NCBI RefSeq assembly: GCF_009900715.1
Contig: NZ_JAAAJC010000001.1
Span: 248,001 to 312,000, forward strand
Source of the DNA: Halococcus salsus
GTDB lineage: Archaea > Halobacteriota > Halobacteria > Halobacteriales > Halococcaceae
Direction of reading: 5' to 3'
DNA length: 64,000 bases
Shown here: one piece after another, positions 34,803 to 42,359 of the stretch
Layout: each line of letters begins with the position of its first letter
Numbering within the stretch: position 1 is the stretch's first letter
Translations under genes and position numbers: made by a program
The notes under the pieces: generated by a model
What the model saw: the letters and a program-made list of their open reading frames with translations, nothing else
The model's database searches: none
What the model was told of the DNA's origin: nothing

Positions 34803-35834
34803 TTACTCGATGCCGTCGAGGACCGCCGCCGCGGTTCGTGCTGCACCGTTCTCGTACTCGGGGGCGTCGAGCGGCTGGCCGACCGCGCGGACCACGTGGC
34901 GGATGGAGTGTTCGACCTGGAAGCCGTCCAGCCCCGTGCGCTCGATCACGCGCGAGACGCCGTGTTGTTCGTCCGTGAACGGGTAGACGACACAGGGCGT
35001 GCCCGCGACGGCGGCCTCCATCACGGTCGAGTAACCCGAACACACTACCTTGTCGGCGGCCCGGAGGTAGGGGAGGAGCGCCGGCACGCACTCCCAGTCG
35101 GGACCGCCGACGAGGGTGACGTCGTGCCCCGCCTCCCGAAGGCGTTCGGCGAGCTCGCCGAATCCGGTCGAGTAGGCGCTCGGGACCACCAGCACCTCGG
35201 ACGGCTCCGGCGTGCCGGCGTCGTTCGGTACGGCGGCCGACCCGTCGGCGAGCACGCGCGTCGGCTCCCCCGTCGGCGACCGCACCCGGTCGTCAGACGA
35301 GAGGTCGAGCGCGATGGGCGGGACGTGGGTGATGCCGGGCGGGTCGCCGTGGTCGGGCGGCCAGATCGCGGGATAGAGGAACGCCTCGGCGGCGTGGATC
35401 TGGTGGCGGTGTAACAGCCAGGTGAACCCCTGTTCGATGACCGCGTCGTAGTACGACGAGGCGTTGTGCGAGCAGATGTAGAGCGGGATGTCGACGAACT
35501 CGCTGGCCATCGCGGCGAACATGTCGTCGGTGATCAGCGCGTCGGGGGACTCACGCCGGAGCCAGCCGACGTAGTCGGCGACGCGGCGGGCGCTGTTCGG
35601 GAGGCTGTGAACGAGGACATCGAGCAACGACCCGCCCTGGTAGTCGCCGATGAAGTCGACGCCCGCCGGCTCGAACTGGTCGTAGTCGTTGTGCTCGACG
35701 AAGCGTGCGCCCGGCCCGCCGCCGGCGAGCGTCACCTGCGCGCCGCGGGCTTCGAGCGCCGCTGCGACCGCCAGCATCCGGGTCGCGTGACCCGCCCCCT
35801 CGGGGTAGTATGCGACGGCCACCGTCGGAATCAT
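34803..35834 (-). CDS. Glycosyltransferase (GT-B fold, MGT-like)
   Basis: A 343-residue GT-B transferase. AYYPEGAGHATRMLAVAAAL at the N-terminus resembles MurG-like acceptor sites, and the C-terminal half (VVCSGYSTVMEAAVAGTPCVVYPFTDEQ) is the nucleotide-sugar donor motif. It transfers a sugar to a lipid or small molecule acceptor; neither partner can be read from sequence. Same strand and close spacing with the GHMP gene suggest cotranscription. Confidence 0.85.
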   Translation of the reverse strand: MIPTVAVAYYPEGAGHATRMLAVAAALEARGAQVTLAGGGPGARFVEHNDYDQFEPAGVDFIGDYQGGSLLDVLVHSLPNSARRVADYVGWLRRESPDALITDDMFAAMASEFVDIPLYICSHNASSYYDAVIEQGFTWLLHRHQIHAAEAFLYPAIWPPDHGDPPGITHVPPIALDLSSDDRVRSPTGEPTRVLADGSAAVPNDAGTPEPSEVLVVPSAYSTGFGELAERLREAGHDVTLVGGPDWECVPALLPYLRAADKVVCSGYSTVMEAAVAGTPCVVYPFTDEQHGVSRVIERTGLDGFQVEHSIRHVVRAVGQPLDAPEYENGAARTAAAVLDGIE

Positions 35835-35904
35835 CGTCCCTTTCTGTCACCGGAGGCCTCAAAACCTATTCGAATCGGCGGGAGAACCGCTTTCGGTCGG
35901 TCGC

Positions 35905-36180
35905 TCACACCTCGACGTACTGGGTCTCCCACTCGCGACGCGCCTCGATCTCGCGCTGGCCCCGCCGCGTGATGTTGTAGTAGTTGGTCCGTCGGTCGAT
36001 CTGTCCCTTCTCGACCAGCCCCTTCTCGACCAGCGTGTCGAGGTTGGGATACAGCCGACCGTGATGGATCTCGGTCTCGTAGTAGTCCTCGAGCTCCTCC
36101 TTGATCGCCAACCCGTGTGGTTCGTCCTGACCCGCTATCGCGTACAACAAATCGCGCTGAAATCCCGTGAGGTCGTACAT
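35905..36180 (-). CDS. PadR family transcriptional regulator
   Basis: A 91-residue winged-helix regulator: GFQRDLLYAIAGQDEPHGLAIKEELED gives the recognition helix region and HHGRLYPNLDTLVEKGLVEKG the wing and dimer helix. The start MYDLTGFQ is preferred over one five codons upstream. An imperfect inverted repeat upstream (36197-36221) is a candidate operator for autoregulation. No ligand-binding extension is present, so effector sensing, if any, occurs in the DNA-binding domain or dimer interface. Confidence 0.9.
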   Translation of the reverse strand: MYDLTGFQRDLLYAIAGQDEPHGLAIKEELEDYYETEIHHGRLYPNLDTLVEKGLVEKGQIDRRTNYYNITRRGQREIEARREWETQYVEV

Positions 36181-36196
36181 CGTCGTCCAACCCACG

Positions 36197-36221
36197 TATG
36201 TGTTTGAATATCATAAACATA
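36197..36221. promoter_or_regulatory. Candidate PadR operator with embedded TATA element
   Basis: The 25 bases run from TATGTGTTT to ATAAACATA, an imperfect inverted repeat bounded by ATGT and ACAT, the ends expected for PadR-type sites. Read on the minus strand, the central TTTATGATATTC is a TATA-like element about 24-40 bases before the padR start. Confidence 0.45.
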
Positions 36222-36489
36222 ACGGAGCTGTCGCTGTCGGATACTCGACTGGTTTCGGCGTCGTCCCGACGACGGTTCGTCTCACGGTGTCGCGCCCTCG
36301 AGATCGGGAGTTGGGATACTCACGTCTCGTTGAGATGTCGTGTTCGAAGGATGGAAAACGCCCGCGCGGGAGAAAAGCCCGCGGCGAGCGTTTGCCGCCC
36401 TGAATTGGTCCCCGCTGACGCTTCGGCCCTCCAAGCGAAGCGTCACTCGTATGCAACGGACAGTCACACTTAACCCTATCGACTGTGGG
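36222..36489. other. Intergenic region with hairpin
   Basis: No coding frame is convincing. A perfect 10-base inverted repeat, TGACGCTTCG (36416-36425) and CGAAGCGTCA (36436-36445), is separated by a 10-base loop. It could be part of a small RNA or a 3' end of transcription; neither can be decided from the sequence. Confidence 0.4.
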
Positions 36490-36636
36490 TTACATGTGCT
36501 CCTCTTCGAGCACCCAGCCGAGCGCCCGCCGGTAGTAGGTGAACATCCGCCGGACGCCCTCGTGGTTCATCGCCTCGTCGTCGAGCTCTTCGGCGAGGAA
36601 CTCGTACTGCTCGCGGATCTCGGACTCGTCGCGCAT
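36490..36636 (-). CDS. Small conserved helical protein
   Basis: A 48-residue acidic frame (MRDESEIREQYEFLAEELDDEAMNHE-type composition) that fits two amphipathic helices. It is too short for the usual gene caller; the composition is strongly haloarchaeal. It diverges from the citrate-synthase-like gene. The reading frame extends further upstream without haloarchaeal composition, so the internal ATG at 36636 was chosen. No family is recognised. Confidence 0.55.
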   Translation of the reverse strand: MRDESEIREQYEFLAEELDDEAMNHEGVRRMFTYYRRALGWVLEEEHM

Positions 36637-36752
36637 ACACTCGTTTCGTCGTCGGACGGGTATCAAACCGGCGGCCCACGACCCATCGCTCGGTAGGTCG
36701 TCGCCTAATGGCCCAGAGGTGGAGCTAAGCTCACTCGACGCGAACGAACGGT

Positions 36753-37889
36753 ATGACCGACAGCGACCTACAGCGCGGTCTCGAGGGCGTCGCGGTCGCG
36801 GAGACGCGACTGAGCCGGGTCGACGGCGCGGCGGGGGAACTGGTGATCGGCGGTTTCCCGGTGGCGGAGCTGGCGACGCGCGCGACGTTCGAGGAGACGC
36901 TTCACCTCCTCTGGACCGGTGACCTCCCGGACGCGGACGAGCTCGACTCGGTGCGCTCGGCGCTCGCGGCCCACCGCGACCTCCCCGAGGAGACGTACGC
37001 GCTCCTCCGGGCCGCCGCCGAGGGTGGATCGACGGCGATGGACGCCGCCCGCATCGGAGCCGCCGCCGCCAGCGTCGCACGGACGGACGCGGCCGACCCC
37101 GAGCGTGACGCCCGGCTCGTCGTCGCGCAGCTCCCGACGGCGGTGGCCGCGTACTGGCGATACTGGAACGGCGAGGAACCGATCGCGCCCGATCCGAGCC
37201 TCGGTCACGCCGCCAACTATCTCTCCATGCTGACCGGCGAGGAGCCCGCCCCGGAGACGGTGCGGGGGCTGGAGACGTACCTCAACGCCGTCGTCGACCA
37301 CGGATTAAACGCATCGACGTTCGCCGCGCGGGTCGTCGTCTCCACCGAATCGGACGTCGTCTCGGCGGTCACCGCCGCCGTGGGTGCGCTGAAGGGGCCG
37401 CTCCACGGCGGCGCGCCGGGGCCGGTGCTCGACATGCTCCGAGAGGTCGGCGAGTCGGGCGACCCGGCGGGATACGTCCGTGCGAAACTGGACGATGGCG
37501 AGCGGCTGATGGGGTTCGGTCACCGCGTCTACCGGGTTCGGGACCCGCGGGCGGCGGTGCTCCAGTCGGCGGCCGAGCGATTCTACCGCGACCGCGGCGA
37601 CGAGGCGTTCCTCGACCGGGCGCAGGAGCTGGAGTCCGTCGCCGTCGACGCCCTCGCGGCACACAGGCCCGACCGCCGACTGGAGACGAACGTCGAGTTC
37701 TACACGGCCGTGCTCCTCAACGGACTCGGCGTCCCACAGGAGCTGTTCACCGCGACCTTCGGGGTCGCTCGCGTCGGCGGCTGGACGGCACACTGTCTCG
37801 AACAGTACGCCGACAACCGAATCGTCCGCCCACGGGCGGTCTACGTCGGCGACGAGGGACGGACGTGGACGCCGATCGAGCAACGCTGA
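36753..37889 (+). CDS. Citrate synthase family protein (atypical paralogue)
   Basis: A 378-residue citrate/methylcitrate-synthase-fold protein. Residues H183, H218 (GPLHGG) and H257 (GFGHRVYRVRDPR) correspond to the conserved histidines, and R340 is present. The position usually held by the catalytic aspartate (NVDFYS in family members) is E315 (NVEFYT), so activity as a genuine citrate synthase is uncertain. It ends in the RPRAVYVGDEGRTWTPI stretch known from haloarchaeal citrate synthases. Probably a paralogue acting on another acyl-CoA. Confidence 0.85.
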   Translation: MTDSDLQRGLEGVAVAETRLSRVDGAAGELVIGGFPVAELATRATFEETLHLLWTGDLPDADELDSVRSALAAHRDLPEETYALLRAAAEGGSTAMDAARIGAAAASVARTDAADPERDARLVVAQLPTAVAAYWRYWNGEEPIAPDPSLGHAANYLSMLTGEEPAPETVRGLETYLNAVVDHGLNASTFAARVVVSTESDVVSAVTAAVGALKGPLHGGAPGPVLDMLREVGESGDPAGYVRAKLDDGERLMGFGHRVYRVRDPRAAVLQSAAERFYRDRGDEAFLDRAQELESVAVDALAAHRPDRRLETNVEFYTAVLLNGLGVPQELFTATFGVARVGGWTAHCLEQYADNRIVRPRAVYVGDEGRTWTPIEQR

Positions 37890-37926
37890 GACGCACCCGC
37901 TCGATCGGCTGACGGTGCTCGCGAGC

Positions 37927-38856
37927 TCACTTCCGATCGAGTCGGGACAGCCCGTGCCAGACCGCGTTCACTAGACGGTCCTCACTGGTTCCGTCGGCAT
38001 CGTCCCAGCCGCGCGCGAGCGCGTCCTCCAGCGCCCGAATCTCGTGGTTCTCGAAGTTGTTCGCGCCGCTGAAGGCCGCGAGCGCCGTGTCGCCCTCGCC
38101 GAGCGCTGTCGACGTACCCTCGCAGAAACCGGCCTCGTCGAGCGCCGCGGTGACTGCTTCGGCGGTCTCGTCGTCGAGTTCGTGGTACTCGTCGGGTGGT
38201 TCGCGTTCGAGCAGCGTGACGTCGTAGATCCGGAAGACGCGTTCGAGTTCGTCGATGGGGTGTTCGTGGTCGTCGACGCGGACGTCGATCCAGCGGTCGT
38301 TGCCGCCGTCGTAGCCGCCCTCGGGTTTGACGACGTAGAGCGCCGCGGCCTGCTCGCCACGCGCGTCGCCACCCGCCTCGTTACCGGCGTGGAGCGCCGC
38401 GAGGAGGCGGTCGGGGAGACCGCCGTCGGCCGATTCGTAGGTCTCGGCCATCGCCTCGATGGTCGCGCGGTTCTCGAGAATGTTGCCCTGCACGGTATAA
38501 TTCTCGCCCTGAATGTCGCCCGCGAACTCGAAGCAGCCCGCGCCGGTGAAGCCCGCGACGGAGCCGTCCTGGCCGACGACCCCGACCTGGCGCTCGTCCG
38601 AGTCGTCGTCCGACTCGGTGAGTTCGGCGACGACCTCGTCGGCCGAGCGCCCCGCTCGGAGCAGGTCGAGACCGTCGGGGCCGTAGGCGACGTTCGCGAA
38701 GCTCTGGGTGGCGACCGCGCCCGCGTCGGCGCTCGCGAACGGGACGACCGAGCCGACGCTGACGAACTTCGACTGGACGGCGACCCCCACCGCGTCGGTC
38801 GCGGGGTCGCGCGCGACGATGGAGAACGTGCTCGTACGTGGTGGCCGGGCTGGCAT
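37927..38856 (-). CDS. DUF1028 domain-containing protein
   Basis: A 309-residue protein of the DUF1028 family (Ntn-hydrolase-like fold): TFSIVARDPATDAVGVAVQSKFVSVGSVV at the start, ATQSFANVAYGPDGLDLLR, and VGVVGQDGSVAGFTGAGC are hallmarks. It is possibly an aminohydrolase. A C-terminal region (about 235-309) of helical peptidoglycan-binding-like character is present in many members. Cytoplasmic by sequence; substrate unknown. Confidence 0.88.
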   Translation of the reverse strand: MPARPPRTSTFSIVARDPATDAVGVAVQSKFVSVGSVVPFASADAGAVATQSFANVAYGPDGLDLLRAGRSADEVVAELTESDDDSDERQVGVVGQDGSVAGFTGAGCFEFAGDIQGENYTVQGNILENRATIEAMAETYESADGGLPDRLLAALHAGNEAGGDARGEQAAALYVVKPEGGYDGGNDRWIDVRVDDHEHPIDELERVFRIYDVTLLEREPPDEYHELDDETAEAVTAALDEAGFCEGTSTALGEGDTALAAFSGANNFENHEIRALEDALARGWDDADGTSEDRLVNAVWHGLSRLDRK

Positions 38857-39333
38857 ACCGCCCGCTCCGCTCTCCCGACAAAAACCTGCTTCGCACGGCC
38901 GCGCACCGGGATCCTTTCGGGAAATCGCTTCGATGGCGTCTTCGGGGCGGTGCGGTTGCGGTGGGAGTGGTTGGCGCGCGCTCGCGGTCGTGCGCGAGTG
39001 AGACGAGCGCCGACCGCGGAAATTGTGCGAGGGATGAGCACCGCAGGGTGTGAGCGAACGCGAACGACCGAGGAGCGCAGTCGGCTGGGGAGGCGTGTGG
39101 CGCGTTGCGGGAGCGGGGCGGTGGCGGTCGCGGTGCGGTGGCGGTCTCTCGTTTGCACCGGGCTACTGGTGGTCATCGCTCGCTACAGCTACCCCCATTC
39201 CACCCGTTGTACCCCACATTCCAACACTCGTATCCGAAACGAAAGTCGAACTCGGACGCGAACCGGTCGGTCACTCACTACCCAACGAACCGACATCCCC
39301 AGCGTTATGGTCGTACCCCGCCACCACCGACCA
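38857..39333. other. Intergenic region with inverted repeat arm
   Basis: No gene is supported in these 477 bases. The left arm of a long inverted repeat lies at 38972-39175 and the promoter of the methyltransferase gene at its right end (TATA-like GTTATGG, about 39304-39310, 25-30 bases before the start). Confidence 0.6.
38972..39175 (-). repeat. Dispersed intergenic repeat, copy B (left inverted arm)
   Basis: About 200 bases that match 40129-40319 in reverse orientation. The best-conserved section (39025-39175) differs by a few substitutions and one short indel of about 16 bases. The two arms flank the methyltransferase gene. Shared blocks include GTGCGAGGGATGAGCACCGC and TCTCTCGTTTGCACCGGGC. 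Confidence 0.85.
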
Positions 39334-39954
39334 ATGGGCGTCCTCGAAAACAAGGCTCGGGCGCGGGTGTTCTACAAGTACCTCTCGCGGGTCTACGACG
39401 AGATCAACCCGTTCGTCTGGAACGAGGCGATGCGCGACGAGGCCCTCGATTGGTTCGACGTGCACGAGGACGACCGCGTGCTCGACGTGGGCTGTGGCAC
39501 CGGCTTCGCCACCGAGGGGCTCCTCGAACACACCGACGACGTCCACGGGCTCGACCAGAGCCCCCACCAGCTCGAACGCGCCTTCGCGAAGTTCGGGAAG
39601 AACGACCGAGTCAAATTCTACCGCGGCGACGCCGAGCGGCTCCCGTTCGACGACGACGCCTTCGACGCCGTCTGGTCCTCGGGTTCGATCGAGTACTGGC
39701 CCGACCCCGTCGAAACGCTTCGGGAGTTCCGGCGCGTGGTGAAACCCGGTGGCCCAGTACTCGTCGTGGGTCCCGACGCACCCCACACCTCGGTGTTCGG
39801 CGCGCTGGCCGATTCGATCATGCTGTTCTACGACGAGGACGAGGCCGACCGGATGTTCGACGCCGCGGGCTACGAGACCTTCGAACACCGCATCCAGCAA
39901 GCCAAGCCGGGGAGCCCGCGCGCCATCACGACGCTCGCCCGCGCGCCGGAGTGA
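39334..39954 (+). CDS. Class I SAM methyltransferase, MPBQ/MSBQ methyltransferase-like
   Basis: A 206-residue methyltransferase with motif I VLDVGCGTGF (49-58) and the stretch SSGSIEYWPDP (115-125), which is a distinctive feature of the plant MPBQ/MSBQ (VTE3) methyltransferases acting on quinone precursors, as known from that family. A role in menaquinone-ring methylation is therefore an attractive inference. FYKYLSRVYDEINPFVWNEAM at the N-terminus suggests a membrane-facing helix. The gene stands alone between inverted repeat arms. Confidence 0.85.
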   Translation: MGVLENKARARVFYKYLSRVYDEINPFVWNEAMRDEALDWFDVHEDDRVLDVGCGTGFATEGLLEHTDDVHGLDQSPHQLERAFAKFGKNDRVKFYRGDAERLPFDDDAFDAVWSSGSIEYWPDPVETLREFRRVVKPGGPVLVVGPDAPHTSVFGALADSIMLFYDEDEADRMFDAAGYETFEHRIQQAKPGSPRAITTLARAPE

Positions 39955-40072
39955 ATCGCGACGAGTGTTCCTGATCCCGAGTTCGTGAGGTCTTCCGTCG
40001 TGCAGAGGACAGCGACCGTAGTGGTTCGTCACCGCCAAAAAATTCCGCCGAGAGGGTGGACGACCGCTGGAA

Positions 40073-40110
40073 GGGCGTGGTGACCGCCGAAGGGCATGGT
40101 GACCGCCGAA
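40073..40110 (+). repeat. Two 19-base tandem units
   Basis: GGGCGTGGTGACCGCCGAA followed by GGGCATGGTGACCGCCGAA, 18 of 19 bases identical. A related partial unit, GGCCATCTTGACCGCCAG, is found at 40121-40138 next to the inverted-repeat arm. Confidence 0.75.
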
Positions 40111-40128
40111 AGACTCCGAAGGCCATCT

Positions 40129-40319
40129 TGACCGCCAGTAGCCCGGTGCAAACGAGAGACCGCCACCGCCACCGCTCCCGCAACGCGCCACACACCTCCC
40201 CAACCGACTGCGCTCCTCGGTCGTTCGCGTTCGCTCACTCCCTGCGGTGCTCATCCCTCGCACGGTGTCCGCCGTCGGCGACTCGCGGTCGCTCGTCACC
40301 GACGACGAGCGCGCGCCAC
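40129..40319 (+). repeat. Dispersed intergenic repeat, copy C (right inverted arm)
   Basis: Inverted partner of 38972-39175, also related in direct orientation to 25600-25740. Shared ordered blocks include TGCAAACGAGAGACCGCCACC, then TCATCCCTCGCAC and GCGCGCCAC. It ends 32 bases before the pilin gene. Confidence 0.85.
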
Positions 40320-40351
40320 GGTGGATGGTTCGGATTCGTCGAGCGCGCTCG

Positions 40352-40804
40352 TCAGGTCCGTGCCGTCGCGACCGCCTCGCCGTCGACGGAGATCCGGACG
40401 GTCACCGTCGACCCGGCGGTGGGCTGTGGCGCGTTCGTGGTCGTCGCGATCGTCACCGACGCGACCTCGCCGGCGCTCCAGATGTCGTCGCTCCTGCTGT
40501 TGAACGGGCCGCTCGGCGCGCCCCTGAAACCCACCATCCCCGCCGCCGGAACCCGCGGCTGGTGGTCGAGCGCCCGTCCGTCGACGAAGAGTCGAACGGT
40601 GAGGTCGTTCACGTCGAGGCTGTCGCCGCCTACGTGGGTGAGGATGACCTCGTTGCCGTTCCGGTCGGCGGTGATGGCGGCCGTCGGTGTGTGGTCCGCG
40701 CCCCCGAGACCGATGACGAAGGCTCCGACGACCGCCGCGAGCACGAGGGTGACGACCACCAGTACTGCGACACCGACGACCGGGGCGACGCCACGCCGGG
40801 ACAC
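40352..40804 (-). CDS. Type IV pilin-like protein
   Basis: A 150-residue archaeal pilin/archaellin-type subunit. RRGVAPVVGVAVLVVVTLVLAAVVGAFVIG is the prepilin signature of haloarchaeal DUF1628 pilins: basic n-region, cleavage before a hydrophobic helix that packs in the filament core. The remainder is beta-rich and exposed. It would be processed by prepilin peptidase and assembled with PilB/PilC encoded elsewhere. It lies 27 bases downstream of the secreted protein gene, probably in one operon. Confidence 0.88.
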   Translation of the reverse strand: MSRRGVAPVVGVAVLVVVTLVLAAVVGAFVIGLGGADHTPTAAITADRNGNEVILTHVGGDSLDVNDLTVRLFVDGRALDHQPRVPAAGMVGFRGAPSGPFNSRSDDIWSAGEVASVTIATTTNAPQPTAGSTVTVRISVDGEAVATART

Positions 40805-40831
40805 GCGACGGCATGGCTTCGTGTCCCTACT

Positions 40832-42256
40832 TCAACCTTCGGCGGGGCGGACGGCGGTGCTGGCGACCGCGGCCGTGGCCGTTCGCTCGGTCGTGCTGTT
40901 CCCACCGGTCGCGTTCGTCTCGGCGCTGGTGTCGGATCCGGCGGTTGCGTCGGTCCCGATGGTGCTGTCGGTCCCGACGGCGATGTCCCGTCCGACGGTC
41001 GCGTTGGTGGTCACGGTGACGGCTCCCTCGCCCGTTCTCGCGGTCACCGAGAGGTTCCCGTGGGGCGCGACCGTCCAGAGCCGGCCGTCGTCGCCGGTGG
41101 CACCGACCGACTGGTTGTCGATCGCTATTCGGCCGTCGGCTGGCTCACCGTCCGCGGTCGAGAGCGAGAGTTCGAGCGGGCCGGTGGGGTAGGTCCGGTT
41201 CACCTGCAACCGAAGGTCGTCGGTTCGGTTTCGCACCGGGCTCGCGGTCGGGACGCTCGATACGTCGATCCGCTGGTCCTCGGCGAACACCCGCCCGGAG
41301 GTTCGGTTGAGATAGGTCGTCAGCACGCCCTGGTCGTGATAGAGCGTGAACGCGTAGATCCCCGCGCGGCGGTCCCCAGTGGAGGTCGTCGAGGAGGAGT
41401 GGTTCCAGGCCCACGGGTAGCTCGCCTGGACCCGATCCAGCGCGTCCTGGATCCCGGTGAGTTCGCCGGCCGTGGTGTTGTTCCGCTCGCCGGGGAGGGA
41501 GGCCTCCCGGAGGTAGGTACCGTCGTCGACCGTCGCCAGCACGACCCCGACGTCGGTGGTCTCGACGTAGACCTGGAGGGGTTCGAGCCGCGTGGCGCGG
41601 GTCGCGTTGACGCCGTCGATCCCCACCGGCGCGTTCTCGATCCGGATCGTGTTCTCGCCGCGGAGCGCGCTCGCGATCCGCTCGCGGACGGGTCCTTCGA
41701 GCGCGCCGAGCTGGACCTGACGGTTCTGCGCCCAGTTGTCGACGGGTTGGCCGTCGATCTGGGCCCCGGCGAGCGAGTCCGCCCGGTCGGCCACCCGGTC
41801 CGCCGCGGTTCCGAGCCGTCCCGCCGCGGTGTCGATGTACGCGAGCTCGACGACGAACTCACGGTCGGTGAGCGTGCCGTTGTTGTAGCCACGAACCGCC
41901 GCGGCCTGGCGGGCTCGGAGCCGGGCGATGCCGGTCTCGACCCGGGCGGCGCTGCGGTCGAGCTGCGTGCGGCGGGCGCTCGCGGCGTCGAGTTCGTTGG
42001 CCCGTTCGTCGAGCACGCGCTGTTCGAACCGGCCGTCGAGGCTGCGTGTGGCGAGGGTGAGTGTGGCCGAGACGTCGAGGGTCGCCCGTCGGTACGACGC
42101 GGTTTCGAGCGCGTCGGGATTCACGGTGAGCGACCCCGTGGTGTTCGACGACGGTGTCACTCCCGCCACACTCGGTGACGCGGCTCCGTCGGCGACCGCG
42201 AACGCGGTTCCGGAGAGCAGACAGCAAACCAGCACCAGCGCGAGCGCGCGACGCAT
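40832..42256 (-). CDS. Secreted haloarchaeal protein of unknown function
   Basis: A 474-residue protein with an N-terminal signal (MRRALALVLVCCLLSGTAFA). After it come a helical region rich in Ala/Arg (about 60-200), a beta-rich region and a Thr/Asn/Ala-rich tail with several N-X-S/T sequons, typical of glycosylated surface proteins. No C-terminal membrane helix is obvious. No domain I can name with certainty. Divergent from the membrane winged-helix gene (103-base gap) and upstream of the pilin, so these three form a surface-linked set. Confidence 0.72.
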   Translation of the reverse strand: MRRALALVLVCCLLSGTAFAVADGAASPSVAGVTPSSNTTGSLTVNPDALETASYRRATLDVSATLTLATRSLDGRFEQRVLDERANELDAASARRTQLDRSAARVETGIARLRARQAAAVRGYNNGTLTDREFVVELAYIDTAAGRLGTAADRVADRADSLAGAQIDGQPVDNWAQNRQVQLGALEGPVRERIASALRGENTIRIENAPVGIDGVNATRATRLEPLQVYVETTDVGVVLATVDDGTYLREASLPGERNNTTAGELTGIQDALDRVQASYPWAWNHSSSTTSTGDRRAGIYAFTLYHDQGVLTTYLNRTSGRVFAEDQRIDVSSVPTASPVRNRTDDLRLQVNRTYPTGPLELSLSTADGEPADGRIAIDNQSVGATGDDGRLWTVAPHGNLSVTARTGEGAVTVTTNATVGRDIAVGTDSTIGTDATAGSDTSAETNATGGNSTTERTATAAVASTAVRPAEG

Positions 42257-42359
42257 CCATCGGGACGGGTGCGCCGAACGCACAAAAACCATCGGGCCGG
42301 CGGTCGGCGGACACTTCAAGGATGGAAAACGTTTTCGCCGCGGCCCGAACAGACGGGGT

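Larger units (their letters stand above)
39955..40351. other. Intergenic region with tandem and inverted repeats
   Basis: No gene is supported. It contains two 19-base tandem units (40073-40110) and the right arm of the inverted repeat (40129-40319). The pilin gene ends right after this region. Confidence 0.6.

Noticed and set aside
38044-39333. Long N-terminal extension of the methyltransferase reading frame
   Set aside because: The upstream portion is antisense to the DUF1028 gene and crosses the repeat region; the start MGVLENKARA is well placed after a TATA-like element.
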